A stretch of 64,000 bases of DNA, taken from NCBI GenBank assembly GCA_017645645.1, contig JAGCOB010000024.1, forward strand, positions 1 through 64,000, written 5' to 3'. This DNA is from Prevotella sp. (GTDB lineage: Bacteria; Bacteroidota; Bacteroidia; Bacteroidales; Bacteroidaceae). The notes below the pieces were generated by a model, which saw nothing but the letters and a program-made list of their open reading frames with translations, ran no database searches and had not been told where the DNA came from. Below, one piece after another: positions 7,878 through 18,308 of the stretch (positions within the stretch are counted from its first letter, which is position 1; the number at the start of each line of letters is the position of its first letter). The position numbers and the translations under genes are program-made.

Positions 7878-10279
7878 AACGCATTGCCTTCACATTTCTC
7901 TTGACTATATGCTGTGTCTTTGTCGCAGCTCAATACAGACTGTGGTACGACCGTCCTGCCATGACATGGACACAGGCATTGCCCGTGGGTAATGGTGTGA
8001 TGGGCGGTATGGTCTTTGGTACACCTGCTGTGGAGCATATCCAATTGAATGAGGAGACCATCTGGGCAGGACAGCCAAACAATGTCATCAATCCTAATGC
8101 CAAGGCAGCACTACCAGAGGTACGTCAGTTGATCTTCGAAGGGAAATACAAGGAGGCACAGGATTTGGCGAATGCCAAGGTGATGCCTCATGCCGCTGGA
8201 CAGAATATGGGCATGCCGTACCAACCCTTCGGTGATCTCTATATCGCGATGCCCGGACATGCGGACTATACCGATTATGAGCGATTCCTCGACTTGGATA
8301 ACGGGAGAACGGTTGTCCACTATACGGTAGACGGGGTGTGCTATGAGCGTGAAGTGATAGCCCCATTAGGCGGTCAGCACATCATTGCTATCCGCTTGAC
8401 AGCCAGCGAGAAAGGTAAGATTACTTTTACTTCTAATTTAACTACTCCGCATGAGAATCCATTGGTCGATATGGATGGGCAGGAGGCTACACTACTCGGT
8501 GTTTCTTCCAAGCATGAGGGCTTGAAGGGCAAGGTGCGCTTCATGGGTCGTCTGGCTGTTCAGACGAAGGGCGGACGGACAAGCGGTTCGAATGGTATTA
8601 TCAGTGTGGTAGGTGCCGATGAGGCGACCGTCTATGTTGCCATCGGTACCAACGTGAAGAACTATAAGGATATAACCGGTGATGAGGCGGTACAGTCGAA
8701 AGAGCGTCTTCACAACGCAATGGCTATAGGTTATGAAGCACTGAAGGAACAGCATGAGAAAGTGTACCATCAGTATTATGACCGTGTGAAACTCGACCTG
8801 GGTCCAGACCTCTATGCCAATGTTCCAATGGATAAACGCATCGAACGTTTTAGCCAACAGCCAACCGCTGACAATCACCTCGTTGCCACCTACTTCCAGT
8901 TCGGACGTTATCTGCTTATCAGCAGTTCACAGCCCGACAACATGAATCCTGCCAACCTGCAGGGCATTTGGAATGACAAGATGTTTCCCTCTTGGGATTC
9001 GAAATACACGACCAATATCAATCTGGAGATGAACTATTGGCCGTCGGAGGTCTGTAACCTGACGGAGATGAACGAACCATTGTTCAAGCTCATCCGTGAA
9101 ATCTATGAGCAAGGCAAGGTGACAGCTCGTGAGATGTACGGTGCAGAGGGCTGGGTATTGCATCATAATACCGACCAGTGGCGTATCACTGGTCCCGTCG
9201 ACCGTGCCCAGACAGGATTATGGCCGATGGGAGCCGCCTGGCTCTGTCGTCATCTGTGGGAGCATTACCTCTATACGCAGGACAAAGATTTCCTTCGTCA
9301 GTATTTCCCCATCATGCTCGATGCCGCCCGTTTCTTCACTCAGATACTCGTCAAGCATCCTACCAAGGGCTATCTCGTCGTCTGTCCAGGGGAGTCACCA
9401 GAACATGGCGGTAAAGGTCGTCCCACACCGTTGGATACTGGTGTGACGATGGATAACCAGATCGTGACGGAACTCTATACCAATGTCTTGGCGGCAGCAA
9501 AAATCTTAGGCGACAACAACTCTACACTCTCAACTCTACACTCTCAACTTAACCAGTTGCCTCCCATGCAGATCGGTCGCTGGGGACAGTTACAGGAATG
9601 GCTCGACGACCTCGATGACCCGAAGGACGACCATCGTCATTTCTCGCATCTCTATGGGCTCTATCCTTCCTATCAGATTTCTCCGACACGGACTCCTGAA
9701 TTATGGGAGGCTGCCCGTAAGTCTCTTGATGCCCGTGGTGATGTGTCTACGGGCTGGAGCATGGGTTGGAAGGTCTGCTCATGGGCTCGTCTGTTGGATG
9801 GGGAACATGCCTACAAACTCATCAAGGACCAACTGACGCTCACAGCCGATACCTTCCTCATCTTTGGTACCGTTAAACAGACGGGTGGTACCTATCCCAA
9901 TATGCTGGATGCCCATCCGCCTTTCCAGATTGACGGTAACTTCGGTTGTACGGCAGGTATCGCTGAGATGTTGATGCAGAGCTACGATAATTTACAATTA
10001 GACAATTTACAATTTACCATTGACTTGTTGCCGGCACTACCCAGTGTATGGAAAGAAGGCAGTGTGAAAGGCTTGGTGGCACGTGGCGGTTATGAGATTG
10101 ACATCGACTGGAAGGACGGTCGACTGACGAAAGCCGTCATCCGTTCACGGTGTGGCGGTACCTGTCGTTTGCGTTCAAATACTCCCCTGAAGGGTAAGGG
10201 ACTGAGAAAGACGAAAGAAAAAGATATCTATGAGATAAAGACAATGGCTAATCAAGAATACACAATCTTTGAACTATGA
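7874..10279 (+). CDS. GH95 alpha-L-fucosidase / alpha-L-galactosidase
   Basis: 801 residues with a short signal peptide (MKRIAFTFLLTICCVFVAAQ). The N-terminal beta-sandwich opens with the GH95 hallmarks RPAMTWTQALPVGNGVMGGMVFG and LNEETIWAGQP. The helical barrel carries HHNTDQW near residue 429, PGESPEHGG near 504 and IDGNFG near 687, which hold the inverting-mechanism residues of the family. GH95 enzymes remove terminal alpha-L-fucose or alpha-L-galactose. In the B. thetaiotaomicron RG-II system the GH95 (BT1010) removes L-galactose from chain A, the likely role here by context. Sequence alone does not decide fucose versus L-galactose. ATG overlaps the upstream stop by 4 nt. Two low-complexity tracts (9517-9551, 9989-10017) are inserted. 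Confidence 0.9.
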   Translation: MKRIAFTFLLTICCVFVAAQYRLWYDRPAMTWTQALPVGNGVMGGMVFGTPAVEHIQLNEETIWAGQPNNVINPNAKAALPEVRQLIFEGKYKEAQDLANAKVMPHAAGQNMGMPYQPFGDLYIAMPGHADYTDYERFLDLDNGRTVVHYTVDGVCYEREVIAPLGGQHIIAIRLTASEKGKITFTSNLTTPHENPLVDMDGQEATLLGVSSKHEGLKGKVRFMGRLAVQTKGGRTSGSNGIISVVGADEATVYVAIGTNVKNYKDITGDEAVQSKERLHNAMAIGYEALKEQHEKVYHQYYDRVKLDLGPDLYANVPMDKRIERFSQQPTADNHLVATYFQFGRYLLISSSQPDNMNPANLQGIWNDKMFPSWDSKYTTNINLEMNYWPSEVCNLTEMNEPLFKLIREIYEQGKVTAREMYGAEGWVLHHNTDQWRITGPVDRAQTGLWPMGAAWLCRHLWEHYLYTQDKDFLRQYFPIMLDAARFFTQILVKHPTKGYLVVCPGESPEHGGKGRPTPLDTGVTMDNQIVTELYTNVLAAAKILGDNNSTLSTLHSQLNQLPPMQIGRWGQLQEWLDDLDDPKDDHRHFSHLYGLYPSYQISPTRTPELWEAARKSLDARGDVSTGWSMGWKVCSWARLLDGEHAYKLIKDQLTLTADTFLIFGTVKQTGGTYPNMLDAHPPFQIDGNFGCTAGIAEMLMQSYDNLQLDNLQFTIDLLPALPSVWKEGSVKGLVARGGYEIDIDWKDGRLTKAVIRSRCGGTCRLRSNTPLKGKGLRKTKEKDIYEIKTMANQEYTIFEL
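9517..9551 (+). repeat. Heptamer tract T4, five units, in GH95
   Basis: CAACTCT, ACACTCT, CAACTCT, ACACTCT, CAACTTA; same sequence family as T1, encoding NSTLSTLHSQLN. Confidence 0.85.
9989..10017 (+). repeat. Heptamer tract T5 (7, 8, 7, 7 nt) in GH95
   Basis: AATTTAC, AATTAGAC, AATTTAC, AATTTAC; encodes NLQLDNLQFT just after the IDGNFG motif region. Confidence 0.75.
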
Positions 10280-11733
10280 AGAGACTATTGATGATATGCA
10301 GCCTCGTCGTGCTGACATTGTCGGCACAGGCAGGAAAACCGTGGGAAAACGGGAAGTTGAAGGTGTCGGATAACCAGCGTTATCTGCAGTTTGAGAACGG
10401 ACAGCCCTTCTTCTGGCAGGGAGAGACAGGATGGCTGTTGCCGGAACGACTCGACCGTGCCGAGGCGGAGTGGTATCTGCAACGCTGTCGGGAGGCAGGC
10501 TATAACGTAGTACAGATACAGGTCATTGACGGAGTACCTGCCTATAATATCTATGGACAGATGTCGAATATCGACGGCTGGGACTTCTCGAAAATCAACC
10601 AGAAGGGTGTCTATGGCTATTGGGACCATCTGGACTATATCATCGACCTTGCCAAACAGAACGGTATATATATCGGTATGGTATGTATCTGGGGCGGACT
10701 GGTCAAGGATGGTAAGTTGAGTGTGGAGGATGCCAGGAAATACGGTACCTTCCTTGCCAACCGCTATAAGAACAAGCCGAACATCATCTGGTTTATGGGC
10801 GGTGACATCCAAGGGGATATCAAACCCGAGGTATGGAATACGCTGGCGACGACCATCAAGTCGATAGATAAGAACCACCTGATGACCTATCATCCCCGTG
10901 GACGCTATACGTCGGCAAAGTGGTGGTCACAGGCTCCTTGGATGGATTTCCATACCTTCCAGAGTGGTCATCGTAAGTACGGACAACGGATGGGGAATGC
11001 CGACTATCCTATTCCTGACAATACGGAGGAGGACAACTGGATGTACGTTGACTCCACATGGGCATACAAGCCCATCAAGCCCGTGCTGGACGCAGAACCC
11101 AGCTATGAGGATATCCCTATGGGACTGCACGATAAGAACGAGGCTCGCTGGCAGGCATGGGATGTGCGCCGTTATGCTTATTGGAGTGTGTTTGCAGGCA
11201 GTTGCGGACATACCTATGGTCATAATGCCATCATGCAGATGCTGAAACCGGGTTATCCCACCAGCTATGGGGATGCCGGGGATGTGAAGACCTGGTATCA
11301 GGGACTCAACGACCCGGGGTTCAATCAGATGAAATACCTGAAGCAATTGATGTTGTCTTTCCCTTATTTCGAGCGTGTACCTGACCAAAGCATCATCCAG
11401 GAGAATGGGACAAAGTATGACCGTCTTATCGCTACCCGTGGGAATGATTATCTGATGGTATATAACTACACGAGTCGTATCATGAAACTCGACCTGACGA
11501 AGATATCGGGTGATAAGAAAAATGTATGGTGGATGAATGCCGGTACAGGAGAGTTGCGCTATTTAGGGGAATACGATTCCAAGGTGCTGACATTCCGTAT
11601 GCATAAGAAAGGAACAGGAATCGAAGACGGTGTGCTGATTGCTGTTGATGCCTCGAAAGACTATCTGCAGAAAGACCAGACGCAGGTCTCTGACATGTCA
11701 CTCTCAGGAAAAGCAAGGGACTTAAATGAGTAA
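10276..11733 (+). CDS. GH140-like apiosidase (DUF4038 family)
   Basis: 485 residues, signal peptide MKRLLMICSLVVLTLSAQAG. It is a (beta/alpha)8 glycosidase opening with LKVSDNQRYLQFENGQPFFWQGETGWLL, typical of DUF4038/GH140. Candidate catalytic residues are the Asp in WFMGGD (near 177) and the Glu in LDAEPSYE (near 273). The C-terminal 100 residues form a small beta-sandwich (NVWWMNAGTGE). GH140 (BT1012) cuts the bond between apiose and the galacturonan backbone, detaching RG-II side chains A and B, so it is a strong marker for an RG-II locus. The start ATG overlaps the GH95 stop; the next gene starts 3 nt after its stop. A rare glycosidase with another target in the same DUF4038 group remains possible. 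Confidence 0.78.
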   Translation: MKRLLMICSLVVLTLSAQAGKPWENGKLKVSDNQRYLQFENGQPFFWQGETGWLLPERLDRAEAEWYLQRCREAGYNVVQIQVIDGVPAYNIYGQMSNIDGWDFSKINQKGVYGYWDHLDYIIDLAKQNGIYIGMVCIWGGLVKDGKLSVEDARKYGTFLANRYKNKPNIIWFMGGDIQGDIKPEVWNTLATTIKSIDKNHLMTYHPRGRYTSAKWWSQAPWMDFHTFQSGHRKYGQRMGNADYPIPDNTEEDNWMYVDSTWAYKPIKPVLDAEPSYEDIPMGLHDKNEARWQAWDVRRYAYWSVFAGSCGHTYGHNAIMQMLKPGYPTSYGDAGDVKTWYQGLNDPGFNQMKYLKQLMLSFPYFERVPDQSIIQENGTKYDRLIATRGNDYLMVYNYTSRIMKLDLTKISGDKKNVWWMNAGTGELRYLGEYDSKVLTFRMHKKGTGIEDGVLIAVDASKDYLQKDQTQVSDMSLSGKARDLNE

Positions 11734-11736
11734 ACG

Positions 11737-14700
11737 ATGAGAAGATATATTTATGGGCTATTACTGATGCTCCTGGCATTGCCGGTAGGTGCTGCCAAGA
11801 AGAAGGTAGCGATGCCTGGTGTGAGTGTGACGAACCTCACCGTGGAGAATCTGAAGCGGCCACTGGGTATAGATATTGCGGAGCCCCGTTTCTCCTGGCA
11901 GATAACGAGTGACCAACGGGATGTCCGTCAGACTGCCTATCAGATTGTCGTATGTGACGACAACGGAGAGGTGTGGAACACGGGTAAGGTGGATAGCGAC
12001 CAGCAGCTTTGGCTCCCATACGCCGGCAAGAGATTACAAAGCAATACCGCCTGTACTTGGAAGGTGAGGGTATGGACAACCGCCGGGGAATCAGCATGGA
12101 GCAGTGATGAGCGTTTCAGTGTCGGTCTGTTGCATGAAGGTAAATGGAGTGGCTACTGGATAGGGTTGGAGCGTCTGATGCCGGGTGAGGAACGTGGTTT
12201 CCACACACGGATGGCAGCACGTTATCTGCGAAAGGAGTTCTCACTGAAGGACAAACCCGTAAAACGTGCCACCGCTTATGTGGCAGGCATCGGACTGCAT
12301 GTGTTTTATGTCAACGGACAACGGATGGGTGACGGGGTGTTGCAACCAGTACCTTCCGACTATCGCAAGACTATCTATTACAATACCTATGATGTAACCA
12401 CTCACTTCTTACATCATAGCTCTAACATCTGCCTTGGCATCGTCTTGGGCAACGGTCGACTTTTCCCTATGCAGCAACACAAGCCCTATAAGATTCATTC
12501 CTTTGGCTATCCCAAGTGCCGCATCAATGTCATCGTGGAATATACAGATGGCACTACCCAGCGCCTGCAGACAGACGATAAGGGATGGAAGGTGACAGCC
12601 GATGGTCCCATCCGCGCTAACAACGAGTACGATGGTGAGGAATATGATGCCCGCATGGAGATGAGAGGCTGGAGTGAGGTAGGCTTCGATGACTCGAAAT
12701 GGATGAAGGCAGAACGCACGGATATCCCCCAGGCTTATCTGCGTAGTCAGATGACACCTGGCATGAAGGTGTTACAGCAGATCAACCCACAGTCGCTGAA
12801 CGGTCGTATCGTGGATGTTGGTCAGAATATCGCTGGTTGGTTGAAGGTACGTGTCCGTGGTCAGAAAGGTGACACCATCCGTATCGTCTATGCGGAAAAA
12901 CTGAATAATGACGGTTCACTGTACCGGGAGAATTTCCGTAATGCCCGTTCGACAGATATCTATGTATGCAATGGTGAGGAAGGAAAGGACGGACGTTGGT
13001 GGACACCAGCCTTCGTCTATCATGGTTTTAAGTATGCTGAGGTTATCGGACTGAAAGACTGTCATAAAGACGACTTCGTCGCGGAGGTGGTCGCTGACGA
13101 GATGTCATCGACAGGACAGTTTGAGTGTTCTGACCCCGTCTTGACCCAGTTGATGCGTAATGCATGGTGGGGTGTCCTGGATAATTACAAAGGGATGCCT
13201 GTTGACTGTCCACAACGTGACGAGCGCCAGCCTTGGCTGGGTGATCGTACCGTAGGGTCGCTGGGCGAGAGTTTCCTTTTCAACAACGAGCGACTCTATA
13301 CCAAGTGGATGCGTGACATCTGTGAGGCTCAGCGTACGGACGGGTGTATTCCTGATGTGGCACCTGCCTTCTGGAATTATTACTCTGACGACGTGGCATG
13401 GGCTGCCGCACTACCTTTCACCTGCGACATGCTGTGGCGCCAGTATTGTAACAAACAACCCATCATTGACAGCTATCCTTATATCAAGAAATGGGTACAG
13501 CATATCATCGAGGAATACAGTAAGGAAGGTATTATCCATTGTGGTAAGTATGCCGACTGGTGTGTGCCGCCAGAGAGCCTGGAACTTATCCACTCTGCGG
13601 ATCCAAGTCGTAAGACGGATGTGACTCTCATCTCAACGGCATATATCATCCGCACCATGCAGCTGATGGAGCAGTGGGGGTGTGAAGCCGACTATTGGCG
13701 ACCTCTCCGCGAACAGATGATAACGGCATTCAACAAGCAATTCCTGACAGTTAAGAAAGGCACGTCACCGGCTCCTGGGCATGTGCTCTATCCTGACTCT
13801 GTCTTCTACGCCAACAATACCGCCACAGCTAATCTGCTGGCACTGTCGTTTGGTATCGTACCAGAGGAATATCGTGTGGAGGTGATGAAGAATGTGGTGG
13901 AGAACATCATCATCAAGAACAACGCCCACGTACCCTGTGGTGTTATCGGAATCTCCTGGTTGTTGCGTGGACTCAGTGACAACGGGTTCAGTGACATCGC
14001 CTATATGATTGCCACACAGAAGAGTTATCCCTCATGGGGCTACATGGCAGAGAATGGTGCCACTACCATCTGGGAACTGTGGAACGGCAATACGGCATCA
14101 CCTAAGATGAACAGCGGTAACCACGTCATGCTCCTTGGAGACCTGCTTACTTGGTGTTACCAGTATGTAGGTGGTATCCAACAAAAGGATAATGCGTATA
14201 AGCATATCGTGCTTAAACCGGAATTCTCCATACAAGACTGCTCATGGGCAAATGTAAGTTATGACTCTCCCTACGGCACGATTGCCAGTCATTGGAAAAA
14301 GACTCTGCAGCATGTGGAGTGGGATGTCACCATCCCTTGTAACACCACCGCCGATGTCTGTCTGCCTGACGGTACCGTCAAAAAGGTCGGCTCTGGTAAA
14401 TATCATTTCTCCTGTAACATACCCGCTGTCTCACCTGCCATCACGAAAGATGAGTTCCTGTATGAGCAGGCATCATTCCCACAGTGTCATGCTGCCACCA
14501 TCGTGGAGACGAAGAATGGTGACCTCGTGGCTACCTATTTCGGTGGTAAGCACGAGCGTAATCCTGACGTTTGTATCTGGGTGAGTATCAAGAAGAAAGG
14601 ACAACAGGAATGGAGCAAGCCTATCCTCGCGGCTGATGGGGTCTTTACATTAGGTACAGCACATGCGGAGATCGCTGGTGTTACCGCCGAGAGTACTCCA

Positions 14701-15603
14701 GCTTCTGAGGGTCCTGTACGCCAAGGTCCCGCATCGGCTGACCAAAGAAGGAAAGCATGCTGGAACCCTGTCATCACAGAGATGCCCAACGGTGAGTTAT
14801 GGCTGTTCTTCAAGGTGGGTCTCAAGGTGTCTGACTGGACGGGATGGCTTTGTAAGTCGAAGGACGGAGGACGCACCTGGAGTGATAAGGAACCCTTACC
14901 CAAAGGATTCTTGGGTCCTATCAAGAACAAACCCGAGATCATTGACGGTCGCCTGTTATGTCCGTCAAGTACGGAGGACAATGGGTGGAAGTTCCATATG
15001 GAGATCTATGACATCGCCCGAAAAGAGTGGAAGTATGTGGGACCTGTCAAAGCGGAGCTTGCCATGCGCACAGAAGATATGAAGGCTCCTGCCACAAAGA
15101 GCGAGAAAGAGGATATCGAAGCCCCGGATGCTGGTGGTAACGCAACGGAGGACGGTCGTCATCCCATCGACTGTATCCAACCCTCTATCTTAAAGTTGAA
15201 GGACGGTCGTCTGCAGGTTCTGATGCGTACCCGTAATGGTAAGATAGGAACCTCGTTCTCCAGTGACAATGGTGATACGTGGAGCAACGTAACACTGCTC
15301 GACGTACCTAACAACCAGAGTGGTACGGATGCCGTCACACTACAGGACGGTCGCCATGTCCTTATCTATAATAACTTCGCATCATTGCCGGGTACAAAGA
15401 AGGGTGTCCGCACACCTCTTTCTATCGCCATCAGTAGTGATGGTACTCATTGGCAACATGCCCTGACCCTCGAGGACTCGCCCATCAGTCAGTACTCCTA
15501 TCCTTCCATTATCCAGGGCAAGGATGGTAAACTGCATGCCATCTATACATGGCGGCGTCTGCGTATAGCATATAAAGAAATTGACTTGAATAAACTTAAA
15601 TAA
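11737..15603 (+). CDS. GH78 alpha-L-rhamnosidase fused to a sialidase-fold (BNR) domain
   Basis: 1288 residues with a signal peptide ending near GAAKK. Residues about 25-890 are a complete GH78 enzyme: the N-terminal sandwich (LKRPLGIDIAEPRFSWQI), the NGQRMGDGVLQPVPSDY lectin-like module, and a helical barrel with DCPQRDERQPWLGD near residue 489. Residues about 900-1288 are a sialidase-fold propeller with Asp-box-like strands (SKDGGRTWSD near 1040, SSDNGDTWSN near 1174). GH78 removes alpha-L-rhamnose. GH33-like sialidase folds cleave ketosidic bonds of 2-keto-3-deoxy sugar acids. RG-II chain C is rhamnose on Kdo, so the two halves could act in sequence on it; that is inference. Neighbours follow within 2-3 nt on both sides. 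Confidence 0.8.
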   Translation: MRRYIYGLLLMLLALPVGAAKKKVAMPGVSVTNLTVENLKRPLGIDIAEPRFSWQITSDQRDVRQTAYQIVVCDDNGEVWNTGKVDSDQQLWLPYAGKRLQSNTACTWKVRVWTTAGESAWSSDERFSVGLLHEGKWSGYWIGLERLMPGEERGFHTRMAARYLRKEFSLKDKPVKRATAYVAGIGLHVFYVNGQRMGDGVLQPVPSDYRKTIYYNTYDVTTHFLHHSSNICLGIVLGNGRLFPMQQHKPYKIHSFGYPKCRINVIVEYTDGTTQRLQTDDKGWKVTADGPIRANNEYDGEEYDARMEMRGWSEVGFDDSKWMKAERTDIPQAYLRSQMTPGMKVLQQINPQSLNGRIVDVGQNIAGWLKVRVRGQKGDTIRIVYAEKLNNDGSLYRENFRNARSTDIYVCNGEEGKDGRWWTPAFVYHGFKYAEVIGLKDCHKDDFVAEVVADEMSSTGQFECSDPVLTQLMRNAWWGVLDNYKGMPVDCPQRDERQPWLGDRTVGSLGESFLFNNERLYTKWMRDICEAQRTDGCIPDVAPAFWNYYSDDVAWAAALPFTCDMLWRQYCNKQPIIDSYPYIKKWVQHIIEEYSKEGIIHCGKYADWCVPPESLELIHSADPSRKTDVTLISTAYIIRTMQLMEQWGCEADYWRPLREQMITAFNKQFLTVKKGTSPAPGHVLYPDSVFYANNTATANLLALSFGIVPEEYRVEVMKNVVENIIIKNNAHVPCGVIGISWLLRGLSDNGFSDIAYMIATQKSYPSWGYMAENGATTIWELWNGNTASPKMNSGNHVMLLGDLLTWCYQYVGGIQQKDNAYKHIVLKPEFSIQDCSWANVSYDSPYGTIASHWKKTLQHVEWDVTIPCNTTADVCLPDGTVKKVGSGKYHFSCNIPAVSPAITKDEFLYEQASFPQCHAATIVETKNGDLVATYFGGKHERNPDVCIWVSIKKKGQQEWSKPILAADGVFTLGTAHAEIAGVTAESTPASEGPVRQGPASADQRRKACWNPVITEMPNGELWLFFKVGLKVSDWTGWLCKSKDGGRTWSDKEPLPKGFLGPIKNKPEIIDGRLLCPSSTEDNGWKFHMEIYDIARKEWKYVGPVKAELAMRTEDMKAPATKSEKEDIEAPDAGGNATEDGRHPIDCIQPSILKLKDGRLQVLMRTRNGKIGTSFSSDNGDTWSNVTLLDVPNNQSGTDAVTLQDGRHVLIYNNFASLPGTKKGVRTPLSIAISSDGTHWQHALTLEDSPISQYSYPSIIQGKDGKLHAIYTWRRLRIAYKEIDLNKLK

Positions 15604-15605
15604 TC

Positions 15606-18188
15606 ATGTATAGCACATTCTACAAGAAAGCAGTGGTGGTGTTGGCATTATTCATATGTCCTCTCTCACTCTTTGCTTCCGCCACATCTGTCGCAGGACT
15701 GTTTCCAATAGCGAACAGTGGTCGCATCGTTTATAATTTCAATGAGGGCTGGCATTTCCTGTTGGGGGATGCCGCAGGTGCTGAGGCTGTCAATTATGAT
15801 GACTCGCAATGGGAGATGGTCTGTGCTCCTCATACGGTACGTTTGGAACCCTCTGAGATCAGTGGTTGTCGTAACTATCAGGGTGTCTGCTGGTATCGTA
15901 AGAAATTCGTGGTACCTGCTGATTTGCAAGACAAGGAGATAACCGTTCATTTTGAGGCTGTCATGGGTAAACAACAGGTCTATGTGAATGGTCGACTCGT
16001 CAAGGAGCATCTTGGTGGTTATCTGCCGATTACCATTGACTTGTCGAAGGAGGGGGTGAAGGCTGGTGACAAATGTCTGATAGCTGTCAGGGCAGATAAT
16101 AGTGATGATAAGAACTATCCTCCTGGCAAGAAACAGACGCAGCTGGACTTTGCCTATCATGGTGGGATGTACCGTGATGTGTGGCTGATCGGTAAGTCAC
16201 CGGTTCATATCACCGATCCCATCGAGCGGGGACAGGTGGCTGGTGGCGGTGTCTTCCTCCATTATGATCGTATCTCGGAGAAGTCTGCCGATATTTTTGT
16301 CGATGTGGAAGTAGAGGGAAAGGGTAGTGTCACCGTCATTGCCAACATCAAGGATGCGAAGGGACGGCTCGTCAGAACACTCAAAGCGTCTAAAAAGATA
16401 GTATCGTCTTCCGTCTTCCATCTGACATCCTCCATCACCACTCCTCATCTATGGTCTCCCGAGGATCCTTATCTCTACCAGGTAGAGATTCTGGTGATGC
16501 AAGGTAAGACTTGTGTGGACGGTGGTATGCTACGTGCCGGTATCCGTAAGGCGGAGTTCCGTGGGAAGGATGGGTTCTGGTTGAACGGCAAACCTTACCA
16601 TCAGTTGATTGGTGGCAACCGTCACCAGGACTTTGCCTATGTGGGTAACGCGTTACCGAACTCCCAGCAGTGGCGTGACGCAAAACGGTTGAGGGATGCC
16701 GGAATGACGATCATCCGTGCGGCTCACTATCCTCAGGACCCGTCGTTCATGGACGCCTGTGATGAACTGGGACTCTTTATTATCGTTCCCACTCCTGGTT
16801 GGCAGTATTGGAATAAGGATCCGCAGTGGGGGGAGATGGTGCATCAGAACACTCGTGATATCATCCGTCGTGACCGTAACCATCCCTCTGTGTTGATGTG
16901 GGAGCCTATCTTGAATGAGACCCGTTATCCTGAGGATTTTGCCATGAAGGCGTTACAGATTACCCGTGAGGAGTTTCCTTATGAGGGGCGTCCCGTGGCT
17001 GCGGCGGATCTGAACTCGGCTGGGGTAAAAGAGCATTATGATGTGCTCTACGACTGGGCTGATAATATCGGAAAGGGTACGTTGGACACTGACAAGTGTG
17101 TCTTCACCCGTGAGTGGGGTGAGTATGTCGATGACTGGTATGCGCATAATGCCATCAACCGTGCTGCCCGTAGCTGGGGAGAACAGGCTCAGGTGACTAC
17201 TGCTCTCTCTCTTGCTGATACTTACGGGATGATGTATCGTGGTCAACGTCAGTTTATCGGCGGATGTCAGTGGCATCCCTTCGACCATCAGCGTGGCTAT
17301 CATCCTGATGCTTATCTGGGTGGTATCTATGATGCTTTCCGTCAGAAGAAATATGCTTTTGAGATGTTCCGTTCTCAGAGTCAACAGGAACCGATGGTCT
17401 TTATCGCCCATGAGATGACTCAGTTCTCGGATAGTGACGTGGTGGTATTCAGCAATTGTGACAGTGTGCGACTGACGGCATTGGATGGTTGGAAGTCTGA
17501 GACACTCCCTGTCGTCCATCAACCAGAGGGTACTCCCAATACCCCTATTGTCTTCAAGGGACTCTGGAACTTCTGGAAAGCTCGTGAACAGAGTTATACC
17601 AATCGTAAGTGGCAGAATGTGAAACTGGTGGCTGAGGGTATTAAAGGTGGGAAGGTGGTATGTCAGGAGACGAAGATGCCTTCTCGTCGTAGTACCAAGA
17701 TACGGTTGTATGCGGATGAGATGGGAAAACAGTTGGTGGCTGACGGCTCCGACTTCATCGTCGTCGTCGCGGAGATAACGGATGATAATGGTAATGTGCG
17801 TCGTCTGGCTCGTGAGCAGGTCATGTTCTCTGTTGAGGGCGAGGGCAGCATCATCGGTGATGCGTCTATTGCCGCCAATCCCCGTCTGGTGGAGTGGGGA
17901 AGTGCTCCCTGTCTGGTTCGCAGTACTCATCGTGCTGGTAAGATCCGTATCATAGCGCGTCCTGCCTTCGAGGGTGTCCATGCTCCCAGTGCTGACACGC
18001 TGGAGATCGTGAGCGTACCTTATGAGATGCCTGTCTGTAATGGGGTCTATCAACCTTCTAAGCAGCTGTCAAGACCGTCATTGTCTGGTCGTACAGACTC
18101 TCCACAAAGTGGTATGTCCGACGAGCAACGCCGCAGGGAACTGGAGGAAGTGGAGAAACAACAGCAAGATTTTGGCATAGAACATTAA
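15606..18188 (+). CDS. GH2 family glycoside hydrolase
   Basis: 860 residues with signal peptide MYSTFYKKAVVVLALFICPLSLFASA. The order is jelly-roll sugar-binding domain (about 45-210), immunoglobulin-like domain (about 215-320), then a (beta/alpha)8 barrel. GGNRHQDFAYVG and IIRAAHYPQDP precede the candidate acid/base Glu in EPILNE (near 435); the nucleophile Glu is in TREWGE (near 502). A C-terminal beta-domain and a charged tail (RRRELEEVEKQQQ) end the protein. GH2 members in pectin loci are beta-galactosidases, beta-glucuronidases, beta-galacturonidases or alpha-L-arabinopyranosidases, and no specificity can be assigned from sequence. Last gene of the operon that starts at 2285; the following lipoprotein has its own promoter. 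Confidence 0.85.
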   Translation: MYSTFYKKAVVVLALFICPLSLFASATSVAGLFPIANSGRIVYNFNEGWHFLLGDAAGAEAVNYDDSQWEMVCAPHTVRLEPSEISGCRNYQGVCWYRKKFVVPADLQDKEITVHFEAVMGKQQVYVNGRLVKEHLGGYLPITIDLSKEGVKAGDKCLIAVRADNSDDKNYPPGKKQTQLDFAYHGGMYRDVWLIGKSPVHITDPIERGQVAGGGVFLHYDRISEKSADIFVDVEVEGKGSVTVIANIKDAKGRLVRTLKASKKIVSSSVFHLTSSITTPHLWSPEDPYLYQVEILVMQGKTCVDGGMLRAGIRKAEFRGKDGFWLNGKPYHQLIGGNRHQDFAYVGNALPNSQQWRDAKRLRDAGMTIIRAAHYPQDPSFMDACDELGLFIIVPTPGWQYWNKDPQWGEMVHQNTRDIIRRDRNHPSVLMWEPILNETRYPEDFAMKALQITREEFPYEGRPVAAADLNSAGVKEHYDVLYDWADNIGKGTLDTDKCVFTREWGEYVDDWYAHNAINRAARSWGEQAQVTTALSLADTYGMMYRGQRQFIGGCQWHPFDHQRGYHPDAYLGGIYDAFRQKKYAFEMFRSQSQQEPMVFIAHEMTQFSDSDVVVFSNCDSVRLTALDGWKSETLPVVHQPEGTPNTPIVFKGLWNFWKAREQSYTNRKWQNVKLVAEGIKGGKVVCQETKMPSRRSTKIRLYADEMGKQLVADGSDFIVVVAEITDDNGNVRRLAREQVMFSVEGEGSIIGDASIAANPRLVEWGSAPCLVRSTHRAGKIRIIARPAFEGVHAPSADTLEIVSVPYEMPVCNGVYQPSKQLSRPSLSGRTDSPQSGMSDEQRRRELEEVEKQQQDFGIEH

Positions 18189-18234
18189 TTGCTTTTTATT
18201 TCCGTAGATGGCTCTCAAAAAAAATCTCTTAATG

Positions 18235-18266
18235 TTTTGTGATGTTAAATAAAAATTGTAATTTTG
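18235..18266 (+). promoter_or_regulatory. Bacteroidetes promoter for the small lipoprotein
   Basis: -33 TTTTG at 18235-18239, 19-nt spacer, -7 TAATTTTG at 18259-18266, about 43 nt before the ATG at 18309. Confidence 0.8.
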
Positions 18267-18308
18267 CCCTGTCTAGAATTAACTAAAATAATTAAAAAGA
18301 AAAGATTT

